A stretch of DNA of 64,000 nt from Acinetobacter sp. ANC 3781. GTDB taxonomy: Bacteria > Pseudomonadota > Gammaproteobacteria > Pseudomonadales > Moraxellaceae. A program made the position numbers and the translations under genes. The stretch spans positions 62,001-126,000 of the forward strand of contig NZ_SJOH01000003.1 of NCBI RefSeq assembly GCF_004331285.1, written 5' to 3'. The stretch's first letter is position 1. Each line of letters begins with the position of its first letter. The notes under the pieces are model-generated. The model saw only the letters and a program-made list of their open reading frames with translations. It was not told the DNA's origin and did no database searches. Shown here piece by piece: positions 1-9,442 of this stretch.

Positions 1-204
1 AGCTGCACCAGTCTGTGGGTTACGACCAGTACGTGCTGCACGTTCTTTTACGTTGAATGTACCAAAACCAACAAGTGTTACAGTATCACCAGATTTAAGT
101 GCTTCAGTAATTGAAGCAATTGTTGCATCTAAGGCTTTACCTGCATCAGTCTTAGACAATCCCCCTTTCTCTGCAATTGCATCGATTAATTCTGATTTAT
201 TCAT
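1..204 (-). CDS. hupB: HU family DNA-binding protein (partial, C-terminus outside window)
   Basis: HU is a small nucleoid protein that bends and compacts DNA as a dimer. The first 68 residues are visible, starting [18 protein letters not shown], and they include the HU/IHF signature stretch [18 protein letters not shown] near residues 46-63. The family is about 90 residues long, so roughly 22 residues lie beyond base 1. An AAGAGGA ribosome-binding site sits about 7 bases before the ATG. The choice of hupB over hupA is by general resemblance only; IHF is less likely from the N-terminus. Confidence 0.9.
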   Translation of the reverse strand, partial: MNKSELIDAIAEKGGLSKTDAGKALDATIASITEALKSGDTVTLVGFGTFNVKERAARTGRNPQTGAA

Positions 205-259
205 GAAGATTACGTCCTCTTAATATCGTTTATTTAAGGTCTAAGGATTCCATAGCACC

Positions 260-289
260 TTTATAGCAATGCTTTAGGGCAAAACGCAA
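260..289 (-). promoter_or_regulatory. Possible promoter of the HU gene
   Basis: On the minus strand a TTGCGT box (284-289) and a TATAAA box (260-265) are separated by 18 bases and lie about 60 bases upstream of the HU start codon. This is pattern recognition only, in an AT-rich region. Confidence 0.35.
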
Positions 290-362
290 TACTCTGGATA
301 TCGATTTCTGCAAAATAAATGCGAAAAAAATTGTTGAAAAATGCAGAAAAACCAAAAATGTT

Positions 363-830
363 TCATTTTTTTACAATTTGCTCTTTTAGAAACTTATTTT
401 CTTCAACTAAAAAATCAACCTTGCTATGTAATTGTAATATGAGATTTTCTAAATGCTGAATATCCTTTACCGTTACTAAACCAATTCGGTTTAAAGAATG
501 GTTCACACTATGGTCAATTAGCTTCTCAACTTTATCTTTAGTATCCGTAACTGACTCTTTGGCTTTCTCCGACACCTTTTCCACAGTTTGATCAGCAATT
601 TCCGCAGTTTTAGATTCCAGTTCTTCTCCCACTTTAACCAAAGAGTCAAATAATTTATTTCCCTCTTCTTCTGCACGTGAAAAAGCACCTAAACCTGCAA
701 GCCAAATTTGTTGGGTATATTTACGAAAATCCAACCCCGATTTTCGTCCTTCACGCGATTTATTCTTTTTCCTATCAATATCTTCCATTTTTTTTTGTTC
801 ATCTTCCTGATCTTTTGCCTGCTTATCCAT
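363..830 (-). CDS. Phasin family (PHA granule-associated) protein
   Basis: This 155-residue protein has the hallmarks of the poly(hydroxyalkanoate) granule-associated phasin family. A very polar, charged N-terminus is followed by the typical segment YTQQIWLAGLGAFSRAEEEG (about residues 38-57), then a long amphipathic helix rich in Lys, Glu and Thr, and a C-terminal leucine-rich coiled coil. Phasins coat storage granules, but in many gamma-proteobacteria such proteins exist without PHA synthase, and no pha genes are visible here. The gene is divergent from the UbiJ-like gene at 1024. Function beyond family membership is not shown by the sequence. Confidence 0.8.
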   Translation of the reverse strand: MDKQAKDQEDEQKKMEDIDRKKNKSREGRKSGLDFRKYTQQIWLAGLGAFSRAEEEGNKLFDSLVKVGEELESKTAEIADQTVEKVSEKAKESVTDTKDKVEKLIDHSVNHSLNRIGLVTVKDIQHLENLILQLHSKVDFLVEENKFLKEQIVKK

Positions 831-1023
831 TGATCCTTATCTCCCAATTGTTTTATGTACTGCTAAACATATTTATCCATAAAATACACTGATAATAGCA
901 AATTAAATACTTGATAGATTTGTTAAACTGTTCTACAAAGCAAGATTATTATGTATTTGGTTTAAAGTCCTGAAACATATTTTACGAGCTAGGATGCTCT
1001 ATTTCAGGTAAGGATTAAGTTTT

Positions 1024-1671
1024 ATGAGTGAATCGCAGCAAAGTCAAACTCAACCGCATTTGTTGCTAACAATGGTTATGATTGTTCTTGAAACGATTTT
1101 TACCCTTATTTTGAAGCATGATCGCGTTATTGGTTTGCAAGCTAAAAAATTTATAGATCAAAAGGTTGCGATTAAAATCAATAGTTATTTACCCTATTTT
1201 GATTTTTACGTTCAATTTACTGAACATGGAATTTTATTTGATACAAAAGCGCCAGAAAAAGCGGTTGATCTGGATATCCGCACCACCCTTATGGATTTAA
1301 TTAAAGTCTTTGTGTTTGCCAATCGTCGCAGTCTGAAAAAAATGCGTATTGATGGTGACCTTACTTTAAAAGATGAGTTCCGCGATTTAGCTCTATTTTT
1401 TAGTTTTCCAAAAGTTTTATCAGATTGGAAGCAGTGGTTAAATGAACCCACTGATGAGCAAGATGTTATCGCTTCAAAAAAGCGCATTGCGCCTCTTTTG
1501 GAAAAAATTGACCTGCAACGCTCCAGAATCAATAGCCTGGAGGTTGAAGTCAAACAATATAAAAACCGGATTCGCCGTATTCAACAAAAACAGAAAAGAA
1601 TTAATATTTCGTTTATTGTAACGGCAGTGCTTTTAATTGTTTTATTAGTGTATAATTTATGGCTTGGATAA
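1024..1671 (+). CDS. SCP2-like protein with C-terminal membrane anchor, possibly UbiJ-like
   Basis: This 215-residue protein has an N-terminal hydrophobic helix and an SCP2-like fold region (about 35-140) containing the pattern of UbiJ-type proteins, with a repeated leucine-rich block and an RIDGDLTLKDEFRDLALFF stretch. A charged coiled coil follows (about 155-190) and then a single membrane segment at the very C-terminus (about 195-213). UbiJ is the SCP2-domain accessory factor of the ubiquinone biosynthesis complex and also ends in a coiled coil, but the membrane tail is not usual for it. No ubiE or ubiB lies inside the window to support the role, so the assignment is tentative. Confidence 0.5.
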   Translation: MSESQQSQTQPHLLLTMVMIVLETIFTLILKHDRVIGLQAKKFIDQKVAIKINSYLPYFDFYVQFTEHGILFDTKAPEKAVDLDIRTTLMDLIKVFVFANRRSLKKMRIDGDLTLKDEFRDLALFFSFPKVLSDWKQWLNEPTDEQDVIASKKRIAPLLEKIDLQRSRINSLEVEVKQYKNRIRRIQQKQKRINISFIVTAVLLIVLLVYNLWLG

Positions 1672-1717
1672 ATATACATTTTTTCTTCTAAAACGAAACA
1701 ACTTAAAGCCTAATAAA

Positions 1718-1750
1718 AAACTTGACTATTTTAGTCAGGATTCTTAAAAT
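1718..1750 (+). promoter_or_regulatory. iscR promoter with overlapping IscR Type 1 operator
   Basis: A -35 box TTGACT (1722-1727) and a -10 box TAAAAT (1745-1750) are separated by exactly 17 bases. The segment 1722-1739 fits the core of the Type 1 IscR consensus (YYGACTRWWWYAGTCRRS) at every position, and about 22 of 25 positions match over the full consensus. In Escherichia coli, [2Fe-2S]-IscR represses its own operon from such sites, so the same negative feedback is inferred here. Predicted transcription would start near 1757, about 27 bases before iscR. Confidence 0.85.
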
Positions 1751-1783
1751 CGACACATCTAGTCTTAACATGTGTATCGAATC

Positions 1784-2257
1784 ATGCGTCTTACTACTCG
1801 CGGTCGCTACGCAGTGACTGCTCTACTTGATTTAGCTTTGCAGCCAACTGAACAAACGATCACGCTTGCTGAAATTGCAGCCCGTCAAACTATTTCTGTG
1901 GCTTATCTTGAGCAGCTATTTGCGAAATTAAAGCGTCACGGCTTAGTGTCTAGCGTACGTGGTGCCAACGGTGGCTACCATCTTGCTCGTCGCGCTGATG
2001 AAATCACTGTCTTAGAAATTATTGAAGCTGTAAACGAAACAGTCGATGCAACGCGTTGTGACCATAAAGGCAACTGCCAAAATGGTGCAATGTGCTTGAC
2101 TCACGATTTATGGCAAGAACTCTCCCACCACATTGCCGATTATTTAGCAAAAATTACACTTGCTGATCTTGTAGCACGTGACAACGTTCAAACCGTTGCA
2201 ATCCGCCAAAATTCACCAAGTTTTGATTCAGCCCTTTTATCGGTTACAGGTATTTGA
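1784..2257 (+). CDS. iscR: Fe-S cluster-sensing transcriptional regulator IscR
   Basis: IscR is an Rrf2-family repressor that carries a [2Fe-2S] cluster and matches Fe-S assembly capacity to demand. The protein starts [19 protein letters not shown], the characteristic N-terminus, so ATG 1784 is preferred over an in-frame GTG at 1772. A winged helix-turn-helix covers residues 1-75. The cluster ligands are visible as Cys92, Cys98, Cys104 and His107 in the stretch [17 protein letters not shown]. At 157 residues it has near-normal length. It is first in the isc operon, ends 1 base before iscS, and has a Type 1 operator in its own promoter. No strong Shine-Dalgarno sequence precedes it. Confidence 0.95.
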   Translation: MRLTTRGRYAVTALLDLALQPTEQTITLAEIAARQTISVAYLEQLFAKLKRHGLVSSVRGANGGYHLARRADEITVLEIIEAVNETVDATRCDHKGNCQNGAMCLTHDLWQELSHHIADYLAKITLADLVARDNVQTVAIRQNSPSFDSALLSVTGI

Positions 2258-2258
2258 C

Positions 2259-3476
2259 ATGAAACGTCCGATTTATCTTGATTATGCAGCAACTACTCCT
2301 GTAGACCCTCAAGTTGCAGAACGTATGATGGAGTGCTTAACATTCGATGGTACTTTCGGTAATGCTGCATCTCGTTCTCATGCTTACGGGTGGCAGGCAG
2401 AAGAAAAAGTAGAATATGCACGTGAACAAGTTGCCAATTTAATTAAAGCAGATCCACGTGAAATCGTGTGGACGTCTGGCGCAACTGAATCAGATAACCT
2501 TGCATTAAAAGGTGTTGCCCAATTCTATGCCGCTAAAGGCAAGCACATCATTACCAGTAAAATTGAACATAAAGCAATTTTAGATACTTGCCGTGAACTC
2601 GAAGAAGAAGGTTTTGAAATCACCTATATTGAGCCAGAACCAAAAACCGGTTTAATTACGCCTGATATGGTTAAAGCTGCGATTCGTCCAGATACCATTC
2701 TTGTTTCCCTGATGATGGTGAACAACGAAATTGGTACCGTGACTGATGTTGCCGCAATTGGTGAAATCACTCGCGCCAATAAAACCTATTTCCACGTCGA
2801 TGCTGCTCAAGCTGCCGGTAAAGTTGAAATTGATCTTTCAACCATGAAAATCGATTTAATGAGTTTTTCTGCTCATAAAATTTATGGCCCTAAAGGTATG
2901 GGCGCACTGTTTGTACGTCGTAGTCCGCGTGTTCGTCTTAAAGCTCAAATGCATGGTGGCGGTCATGAACGTGGTATGCGTTCAGGCACCCTTCCAACCC
3001 ACCAAATCGTAGGTATGGGCGAAGCCTTTGAACTTGCTGGTAAAAACCTGGTATCTGAACAGAACCGTCTGCGTGTACTACGTGACAAACTTTGGAATGG
3101 GCTACAAGGCTTAGAACAAGTGTTCTTAAATGGTCACCCTGAATACAATGTTGCAAACTATCTAAATGTAAGCTTTAACTTTGTTGAAGGCGAATCATTA
3201 ATGATGGCATTGAAAGATGCAGCTGTATCATCGGGTTCTGCATGTACTTCTGCAACACTTGAGCCTTCTTATGTACTTCGTGCATTAGGTCTTTCTGATG
3301 AACTTGCTCACAGTTCGATTCGTTTCAGCTTCGGTAAATATACCACTGAAGAAGATATCGACCATGTAATTGAAGTAACCAAAGCTGCTGTACAAAAACT
3401 ACGTGATCTTTCCCCTCTTTGGGATATGTACAAAGATGGTGTAGATCTCTCTACCGTAGAGTGGGCTGAACACTAA
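2259..3476 (+). CDS. iscS: Cysteine desulfurase IscS
   Basis: IscS is a pyridoxal-phosphate enzyme that takes sulfur from cysteine and passes it as a persulfide to IscU, and also to tRNA thiolation enzymes. The 405-residue protein begins [17 protein letters not shown]. The PLP lysine is Lys207 in [12 protein letters not shown], and the persulfide cysteine is Cys329 in [12 protein letters not shown], both one residue off E. coli numbering. A longer in-frame reading upstream lies inside iscR, so ATG 2259 is the start, 1 base after the iscR stop. A 9-bp hairpin lies between this gene and iscU. Confidence 0.97.
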   Translation: MKRPIYLDYAATTPVDPQVAERMMECLTFDGTFGNAASRSHAYGWQAEEKVEYAREQVANLIKADPREIVWTSGATESDNLALKGVAQFYAAKGKHIITSKIEHKAILDTCRELEEEGFEITYIEPEPKTGLITPDMVKAAIRPDTILVSLMMVNNEIGTVTDVAAIGEITRANKTYFHVDAAQAAGKVEIDLSTMKIDLMSFSAHKIYGPKGMGALFVRRSPRVRLKAQMHGGGHERGMRSGTLPTHQIVGMGEAFELAGKNLVSEQNRLRVLRDKLWNGLQGLEQVFLNGHPEYNVANYLNVSFNFVEGESLMMALKDAAVSSGSACTSATLEPSYVLRALGLSDELAHSSIRFSFGKYTTEEDIDHVIEVTKAAVQKLRDLSPLWDMYKDGVDLSTVEWAEH

Positions 3477-3485
3477 TTTATTCTT

Positions 3486-3514
3486 GGCATCTTATAGAAT
3501 TTCAGTAAGATGCC
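3486..3514 (+). repeat. Intercistronic hairpin between iscS and iscU
   Basis: GGCATCTTA (3486-3494) and TAAGATGCC (3506-3514) form a perfect 9-bp inverted repeat with an 11-base loop, just after the iscS stop. The following bases are not a T-run, so it is not a standard terminator. An RNA-stabilising or processing element within the operon is possible. Confidence 0.55.
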
Positions 3515-3562
3515 CCCATATTAATACTTATCAAGGCTGACCCCGAGGTTTGGAGACGCATC

Positions 3563-3949
3563 ATGGCTTATAGTGAAAAAGTAATTGATCATTACGAAAA
3601 CCCCCGTAATGTTGGTGTTTTAGATAAAAACGCTGAAAATGTTGGTACAGGTATGGTCGGTGCACCCGCTTGTGGCGATGTTATGCGCCTTCAAATTCAA
3701 GTGGATGACAACGGTGTAATTGAACAGGCACGTTTCAAAACTTATGGTTGCGGATCTGCTATTGCTTCAAGTTCACTTGTCACTGAATGGCTTAAAGGTA
3801 AAACTTTAGACCAAGCACAAGCAATCAAAAACATTGATATTGCAACTGAACTCGCGCTTCCTCCAGTAAAAGTACACTGTTCTGTACTTGCTGAAGATGC
3901 TATTAAAGCTGCTGTTGAAGACTACCGCAGCAAAAAAGCTAAAGCTTAA
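3563..3949 (+). CDS. iscU: Fe-S cluster assembly scaffold IscU
   Basis: IscU is the scaffold on which the [2Fe-2S] cluster is built before transfer by the HscA/HscB chaperones. The 128-residue protein retains the ligands Cys37, Asp39, Cys63 and Cys106, and the LPPVK motif that HscA recognises sits immediately before His105-Cys106. It is third in the isc operon, after an 86-base gap carrying a hairpin. A GGAG ribosome-binding site precedes the ATG. Nothing in the sequence looks abnormal. Confidence 0.97.
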   Translation: MAYSEKVIDHYENPRNVGVLDKNAENVGTGMVGAPACGDVMRLQIQVDDNGVIEQARFKTYGCGSAIASSSLVTEWLKGKTLDQAQAIKNIDIATELALPPVKVHCSVLAEDAIKAAVEDYRSKKAKA

Positions 3950-3986
3950 TCGCTTTAAGTTTTGAATAAGGAATAACGGAGTTTTC

Positions 3987-4307
3987 ATGATTCATTTAAC
4001 TGAAAATGCTGCAACTCATATCAGCAATTACTTAAAAAATCGCGGTAAGGGTGAAGGCATTCGCGTTGGCGTGAAAACTTCAGGCTGTTCTGGTTTGGCC
4101 TATGTACTCGAGTTCGTCGATGAGATTGATGAACATGATCAAACTTTTGAACAGTTTGGCGTTAAGGTTTTCATTGATCCTAAAAGCAGTGTCTATTTAG
4201 AAGGTTTAGAAATGGACTATGTGAAAAATGGCTTGAATGAAGGCTTCGAATTTAACAACCCCAATAAAAAGGGTGAATGTGGGTGTGGTGAATCTTTCAC
4301 TGTTTAA
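3987..4307 (+). CDS. iscA: A-type Fe-S carrier protein IscA
   Basis: IscA accepts or carries Fe-S clusters (or iron) to target proteins. The 106-residue protein has the three conserved A-type cysteines: Cys34 in TSGCSG, and Cys98 and Cys100 in the C-terminal GECGCGESF. It follows iscU by 37 bases with a clear AAGGAATAACGGAG ribosome-binding region. A strong inverted repeat lies downstream, before hscB. Confidence 0.95.
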   Translation: MIHLTENAATHISNYLKNRGKGEGIRVGVKTSGCSGLAYVLEFVDEIDEHDQTFEQFGVKVFIDPKSSVYLEGLEMDYVKNGLNEGFEFNNPNKKGECGCGESFTV

Positions 4308-4335
4308 TCAGCACCTTTCATTCTCTTGTAAAGCA

Positions 4336-4364
4336 TTAAAACAGTGTACAATACACTGTTTTAA
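4336..4364 (+). repeat. 13-bp perfect hairpin between iscA and hscB
   Basis: TTAAAACAGTGTA (4336-4348) and TACACTGTTTTAA (4352-4364) are perfect inverted arms around a 3-base loop. The T-run after the stem is short and broken, so it would be at most a weak attenuator. Alternatives are an RNA processing or stability element or a protein operator. Confidence 0.6.
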
Positions 4365-4417
4365 TTGCATTTATATGTGCAGTAATTTTTATAGAACTTT
4401 CGCGGATCAAATCTCCC

Positions 4418-4933
4418 ATGAATCATTTTGAGTTGTTCAATCTTCCTGTAGCACTCGATATTGATTTAGCAGCTTTAAAAAATGAATTTTTAAAATTGCA
4501 GCAACAATATCATCCCGATAAAGCTGAAGACAAAGATCAGGCATTGATTAAATCAAGTGAAATCAATCAGGCTTTTAAAGTCTTATCTCAAGTTGATAGT
4601 CGTGCGGGATATCTGCTTTCGTTAAAAAAACAGGATCATCTGCTTGATCAGTCCATCAGCGATTTTGATTTTTTACAATCTGCGTTAGAAATTCGTGAAC
4701 AACTAGATGAAGCTCATACCAGTGATGATTTGATTTCACTTAAACACGAAGTCCAACAATGGATTGACAGTTTGGTTCGTGAATTTAAAATTGACTATAC
4801 TGAAGAAGATTGGGCAGAAGCACGCGATACAGTACGTAAATTACGTTTTTTCCAGAAAGTTATGGCAGATATCGATAAAGCTGAAGATCGCTTTTTAGAT
4901 GATGATTCTTTCGATCTTGACGATGATTTTTAA
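4418..4933 (+). CDS. hscB: Fe-S assembly co-chaperone HscB (Hsc20)
   Basis: HscB is the J-domain partner that delivers IscU to HscA and stimulates its ATPase. The 171-residue protein has an N-terminal J domain with the HPD tripeptide in QQYHPDKAED (about residues 31-40) and a C-terminal helical IscU-binding domain. The C-terminus is a striking acidic tail (DDDSFDLDDDF). It sits between iscA and hscA in the usual isc order and starts MNHFELFNLPV, as expected for the family. Confidence 0.94.
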   Translation: MNHFELFNLPVALDIDLAALKNEFLKLQQQYHPDKAEDKDQALIKSSEINQAFKVLSQVDSRAGYLLSLKKQDHLLDQSISDFDFLQSALEIREQLDEAHTSDDLISLKHEVQQWIDSLVREFKIDYTEEDWAEARDTVRKLRFFQKVMADIDKAEDRFLDDDSFDLDDDF

Positions 4934-4971
4934 TTTATTTCTACTTTTAGACGTTCAAAGGATGTAACCCA

Positions 4972-6834
4972 ATGGCTCTCTTGCAAATTGCAGAACCCGG
5001 TCAATCAAGTGCGCCCCATGAACACCGTATTGCCATTGGTATCGATTTAGGTACAACACACTCTTTAGTGGCTACGGTTTTATCAGGCAAAGCTAAAGTT
5101 CTTAACGATGAACAAGGTCGTGTGTTACTTCCATCGATTGTGCATTATGCAGATGAAGCCACCCAATATGGTGATGAAGCTAAAGCATTCATGACCAGTG
5201 ACCCTAAAAATACTATTACCTCTGTTAAGCGCTTTATGGGTCGTTCAAAGGCGGATATTAAATTCCAGCATCCATATACACTGGTAGGTGAAGATCACCA
5301 AATGCCAGCTTTTGAAACTCACCAAGGTCGTAAAACTCCTGTTGAAATTTCGGCTGAAATCTTAAAACAATTAAAAGCGCGTGCTGAAGGAAGTCTAAAA
5401 AATCCAATTAATGGTGCAGTAATTACTGTTCCTGCCTATTTTGATGAAGCTCAACGTCAGGCCACTCGTGATGCAGCCCAACTCGCGGGTTTAAATGTTC
5501 TACGTTTACTGAATGAACCGACTGCTGCTGCGGTAGCTTACGGGCTAGATCAAGCAAGCAATTTAGCTTCTGACCGCAACTATGTAATTTATGATCTAGG
5601 GGGTGGTACTTTTGACGTTTCTATCTTGCGTTTTGCCCAAGGGATATTCGAAGTTTTAGCTACGGGTGGTCATACTGCTCTTGGTGGTGACGATTTAGAT
5701 CGCTTAATTGTGAAATGGGCAAAGAAACAGCTTAATATTGAAACCTTGGATGATGCAGAACATGCACATCTGATGGTTGCTGCACGTAACGCCAAAGAAG
5801 CATTAACAGAGTTAGAATCAGTTGAACTTCAGGCGCTAAATCAGGTTTTAACTTTAGAACGTGCAACCTTTGAAGACATCATTAAAATTGCTTTAGACAA
5901 AACCATTAGCGTATGCAAACGCGTAATGCGTGATGCCAAACTTGAGCTTAATGACATTCAAAACGTTGTTCTGGTCGGTGGATCAACCCGTTCTTATGCG
6001 GTACAAAAAGCTGTTCGCGATGTGTTTAGTCAAGAACCTTTATGCACCATTAATCCCGATGAAGTGGTTGCTATTGGTGCTGCCATTACTGCAGATCAGC
6101 TGATTGGCAATAGTAAAGATGGCTCATTGCTGCTGGATGTTACCCCACTCTCTTTAGGTTTAGAGACCATGGGTGGTCTGGTTGAGCGCCTTATTTCACG
6201 CAATACCGCCATTCCTGTAGCACGTCGTCAAGAGTTTACCACTTATCAAGATGGTCAAACTGCGATGCTGATTCATGTGGTACAAGGTGAGCGTGATCTG
6301 GTTGAACACTGTCGCAGTTTAGGCCGTTTTGTCTTACATGGCATTCCACCGATGACTGCAGGCCAAGCACGTATTGAAGTGACTTTCCAAGTGGATGCAG
6401 ATGGCTTACTGACTGTTGCAGCAAAAGAAACCACCTCTGGCGTGCACGCTCAAATTGATATTAAGCCTTCTTATGGTTTATCGGATTCTGATACTGAACG
6501 CTTATTGATTGAAGGTTTTAAATTTGCTGAAGAAGATAAAAATCTTCGTCACTTGCAAGAAACCAAAGTTGAAGCACAACGTGAACTTGAAGCACTCATC
6601 CAAGCATTAAAAGTTGATTCAAACCTGCTTAGCGCTGAACAACTTGTTGCTTTAGAACAAGCCAAAGTTCAACTTGAAAGCCAATTAGCCAGCAATAATA
6701 TCAAGGCTATTGAACAAGCAGTGCAACAGCTTAAAACACATAGTGATGCCTTTGCTGCAGCACGTATGAATCAACATATTGATGCTGCGCTTAAAGGCAC
6801 TCAACTTGATGATTGGTCAAACTCACCCGAATAA
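4972..6834 (+). CDS. hscA: Fe-S assembly Hsp70 chaperone HscA
   Basis: HscA is a specialised Hsp70 that uses ATP to release the cluster from IscU. The 620-residue protein shows the Hsp70 nucleotide-binding motifs [14 protein letters not shown] (about 23-36), [11 protein letters not shown] (about 205-215) and [10 protein letters not shown] beta-sandwich substrate-binding domain and a helical lid follow. The length matches the E. coli protein (616). It lies 38 bases after hscB with a clear AAAGGATG ribosome-binding site, and 13 bases before fdx. Confidence 0.96.
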   Translation: MALLQIAEPGQSSAPHEHRIAIGIDLGTTHSLVATVLSGKAKVLNDEQGRVLLPSIVHYADEATQYGDEAKAFMTSDPKNTITSVKRFMGRSKADIKFQHPYTLVGEDHQMPAFETHQGRKTPVEISAEILKQLKARAEGSLKNPINGAVITVPAYFDEAQRQATRDAAQLAGLNVLRLLNEPTAAAVAYGLDQASNLASDRNYVIYDLGGGTFDVSILRFAQGIFEVLATGGHTALGGDDLDRLIVKWAKKQLNIETLDDAEHAHLMVAARNAKEALTELESVELQALNQVLTLERATFEDIIKIALDKTISVCKRVMRDAKLELNDIQNVVLVGGSTRSYAVQKAVRDVFSQEPLCTINPDEVVAIGAAITADQLIGNSKDGSLLLDVTPLSLGLETMGGLVERLISRNTAIPVARRQEFTTYQDGQTAMLIHVVQGERDLVEHCRSLGRFVLHGIPPMTAGQARIEVTFQVDADGLLTVAAKETTSGVHAQIDIKPSYGLSDSDTERLLIEGFKFAEEDKNLRHLQETKVEAQRELEALIQALKVDSNLLSAEQLVALEQAKVQLESQLASNNIKAIEQAVQQLKTHSDAFAAARMNQHIDAALKGTQLDDWSNSPE

Positions 6835-6847
6835 ATAGGTAAAAATT

Positions 6848-7186
6848 ATGCCACGTATTAAAGTTCTTCCACATGCGCAAATTTGCCCGAACGGTGCTGA
6901 GTTTGAAGTCGAACAGAATGCCAATCTCTGTGAAAGTTTATTGAAAAATGGCATCAAGATTGAGCATGCCTGTGACATGTCTTGTGCATGTACCACTTGT
7001 CATATTGTGGTTCGCAAAGGTTTTGACAGCCTGGAAGAAATGACTGATGTTGAAGCAGATTTACTTGATCGCGCTTGGGGTCTTGAACCTGACTCACGTC
7101 TTTCATGCCAAGTAAAAATTGTGGATGAAGATTTGGAAGTTGAAATTCCGAAATACACGATCAATCATGCTTCTGAAAATCATTAA
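6848..7186 (+). CDS. fdx: ISC-type [2Fe-2S] ferredoxin
   Basis: This adrenodoxin-type ferredoxin supplies electrons for cluster assembly. The 112-residue protein has the four ligands Cys42, Cys48 and Cys51 in ACDMSCACTTC, and a later cysteine in RLSCQV (about residue 87). It is the last gene of the operon. An iscX gene, which follows fdx in enterobacteria, is not present: the next feature is a strong terminator. Confidence 0.96.
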   Translation: MPRIKVLPHAQICPNGAEFEVEQNANLCESLLKNGIKIEHACDMSCACTTCHIVVRKGFDSLEEMTDVEADLLDRAWGLEPDSRLSCQVKIVDEDLEVEIPKYTINHASENH

Positions 7187-7196
7187 TTGATTTAAA

Positions 7197-7237
7197 GATG
7201 CATAAAAAACCACGCTAAGCGTGGTTTTTTTATGCAT
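7197..7237. terminator. Bidirectional terminator between fdx and the cyclase gene
   Basis: A GC-rich stem CCACGC/GCGTGG with a TAA loop is extended by A-run/T-run arms, giving hairpin plus T-tract on both strands. It would end the isc operon on the plus strand and the cyclase gene on the minus strand. Confidence 0.9.
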
Positions 7238-7275
7238 TTGTTATATTTTTATCTGGAATTGAATAGAAATGGTGC

Positions 7276-8739
7276 TTATTGATATTGTTCATCTTTCTGA
7301 TCTTCAATTATTTCATCTTCTAAATTTAGTTTTACAATACCTTGAGAATTAGTCATTTTTTGCTGTTTTTGTATACGTTTGATCATTTTTTCCAGAACAT
7401 TGATTAGCTCTGGATATTCGTAGTTTTGCACTTCATCCAGATTCAGCAATAAATGAAAGCCTTTATATTCATAATCAAACCAGCGCTGATAATCCGATTT
7501 ACGTGAAGTATATTTTTCCATCACTTGCCAAGTGCTGACTGGCCCTTGAATACCTTTCAGCTTAATTGGTGCTTTAGGTGCACACAAATAATCATTTTTA
7601 ATTAAATTATAAGTATCATCAGAAATTAATATTTCATCTACTTCTGCCGCACTTTGCAAACGCGCCGCCAAATTTGCATCACGTCCAACGATGGTATATG
7701 CCATACGGTGAGCCGCGCCATAATTTCCAACGTGACAATATCCCGTACTAATCCCCATACGAATATGTAAAGCAGGATAGCCCATTTTAATCCAGCGCTC
7801 TCTTAATAATTTCATTTGCTGACGCATATCAATCGCCATGTCTAAACAAGTTTTTGCATCTTGTTCAACACCTTGAGAAATCGGATCACCAAAGAAAATA
7901 AGAATTGCATCTCCCATAAACTTATCGACAGTCGCTTCATACTGTTTCGCAATTTCTGTCATATGACTTAGGTAGTCATTCAGCAAGAATGCCAAGTCAT
8001 CCGGGATAAGGGTTTCAGAGAGCTCGGTAAAACCTTGAATGTCTGAAAAGAAAATGGTCATTTTCTTACGCTTATATTCAATTTTGGCTTCCGACTCACC
8101 CTTCATGATCGATTGCCACAACTGTACTGGTGCGTAACGGCTGAGCTGGTTGGCAAACTCCATATAGCGATTCATTTGCTCATAATAATAAGCTTTACGA
8201 TCAGTAATATGCTGAATTTGACTACGCTGGTAAAAACTTCCCACGCCAAAATAAGTGATGAGGCAAATAAAACCCAAGACAGTTAATTCGCCTGTGGTTT
8301 GTTCAAAATACTCACCTAATCCAAAAATGAAGATATTACACAGATAAAAATTTGCGATTCCAATAAGACTCGCCAATGACACCATGAGAAATGAAATTTT
8401 ATTACTGATTGCAGTATAAAGAAGTGCAAAAAATGAAATAAAAGTCAGTACCAGATTTAAGTGAATAGCAGATAAAATAACTGAAATAACAATAACATCA
8501 ATAAGGAATAACAGACTGCGTTTTATTCTTGAATTATAACGGTACAGCAAGCCATTCGATAACTTCGGGATAATCAGTAACACAAACAATAAAAATACTG
8601 GAACATAGATTTGATAATGCGTATCAGAAGAAGTGTAATGATAGACAATGACCAGTAAAGACAACATGATATACCCCATCAAGCGATGAAAGTATTCAAA
8701 TTGTCTCGGCTCTTTTCTAATCCAGTCGTCTAATGGCAC
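7276..8739 (-). CDS. Membrane-bound class III adenylate/guanylate cyclase
   Basis: The 487-residue protein has about six membrane helices in residues 20-190, then a class III nucleotidyl cyclase catalytic domain (about 225-405). The first metal-binding Asp lies in TIFFSDIQGFTELSE and the second in VDKFMGDAILIFFG. The dimer-arm region contains the conserved RMGISTGYCHVGNYG and VGRDANLAARLQ stretches. It would make cAMP (or cGMP) from ATP (or GTP) in the cytoplasm with input from the membrane domain. Layout resembles Pseudomonas CyaB, but the sensor domain type and nucleotide specificity cannot be settled here. A low-complexity Glu/Asp/Gln tail ends the protein. Confidence 0.88.
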   Translation of the reverse strand: MPLDDWIRKEPRQFEYFHRLMGYIMLSLLVIVYHYTSSDTHYQIYVPVFLLFVLLIIPKLSNGLLYRYNSRIKRSLLFLIDVIVISVILSAIHLNLVLTFISFFALLYTAISNKISFLMVSLASLIGIANFYLCNIFIFGLGEYFEQTTGELTVLGFICLITYFGVGSFYQRSQIQHITDRKAYYYEQMNRYMEFANQLSRYAPVQLWQSIMKGESEAKIEYKRKKMTIFFSDIQGFTELSETLIPDDLAFLLNDYLSHMTEIAKQYEATVDKFMGDAILIFFGDPISQGVEQDAKTCLDMAIDMRQQMKLLRERWIKMGYPALHIRMGISTGYCHVGNYGAAHRMAYTIVGRDANLAARLQSAAEVDEILISDDTYNLIKNDYLCAPKAPIKLKGIQGPVSTWQVMEKYTSRKSDYQRWFDYEYKGFHLLLNLDEVQNYEYPELINVLEKMIKRIQKQQKMTNSQGIVKLNLEDEIIEDQKDEQYQ

Positions 8740-8804
8740 TCAATCACTCCTGGTCCCAGTATTCCCCCAAACACTCCCTGTCTGGTTTTTTGAATTGCTT
8801 TGAA

Positions 8805-9239
8805 TTAATCCATACGCCAATCAAATGGCATATCACCTTGACCACGTAGCGCAAGCATTAAAGTTTGACGCATATGTGAAAGTACTTCATTGCTATATGG
8901 AACAGCAGGTGTGCCCCAAACTGGTTTTGGCCAAGCGACATCATTTTGGTAACGCACGACATGATGAAAATGTAATTGTGGAACCATATTTCCTAAAGCA
9001 GCAACATTCATTTTGTCTGCACGGAATACACGTGCCAACTGGCTTGATAACCAGCTAGATTCACGTAGGAATTGTTCTTGGTCAGCCTGACTTAATTCAT
9101 ATAATTCACTAATACCCGGTACGCGCGGAATTAATATGAGCCACGGAAATTGCATATCATTCATTAAACGACATGTTGACAGTGGAAAGTCGCCTACAAA
9201 AAAAGTATCTTGAGCAAGTTGTGGATGCAAACTAAACAT
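8805..9239 (-). CDS. HIT family protein
   Basis: Histidine-triad proteins are nucleotide hydrolases or transferases. The 144-residue protein contains the triad as HFHHVVRY near residues 90-97, after the usual N-terminal segment ending in an aromatic and proline-rich stretch (FPWLILIPRVPG). The last histidine position is an Arg-containing variant of the classic His-x-His-x-His-x-x, so catalytic detail is uncertain. It is a single gene between the cyclase and mfd, all on the minus strand, with 65 bases between it and the cyclase. Confidence 0.82.
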   Translation of the reverse strand: MFSLHPQLAQDTFFVGDFPLSTCRLMNDMQFPWLILIPRVPGISELYELSQADQEQFLRESSWLSSQLARVFRADKMNVAALGNMVPQLHFHHVVRYQNDVAWPKPVWGTPAVPYSNEVLSHMRQTLMLALRGQGDMPFDWRMD

Positions 9240-9442
9240 ATCTTTATAAATTATGCAAAATTAGAATGATGGCTAATACTATCACATCCAATGGGACGTG
9301 AATATTCTATGCAATGTGTTTCATTACAAATAAACCACTATTTGCTTTGAAGACTCGAGCGTAGACAAATTTAATAAATTCCTCTAAAAATTCAAGCATT
9401 TCTTTTCAATAAATTTTAAATTATGGCTGAATTAAGAAATGT

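Noticed and set aside
2178..2258. Longer IscS starting inside iscR
   Set aside because: The extension is out of register with IscR coding but has no conserved residues; all IscS proteins start at MKxPIYLDYxAT, here at 2259.
7187..7275. An iscX gene after fdx
   Set aside because: The gap is 89 bases and contains a strong terminator; no frame of IscX size or sequence is present.
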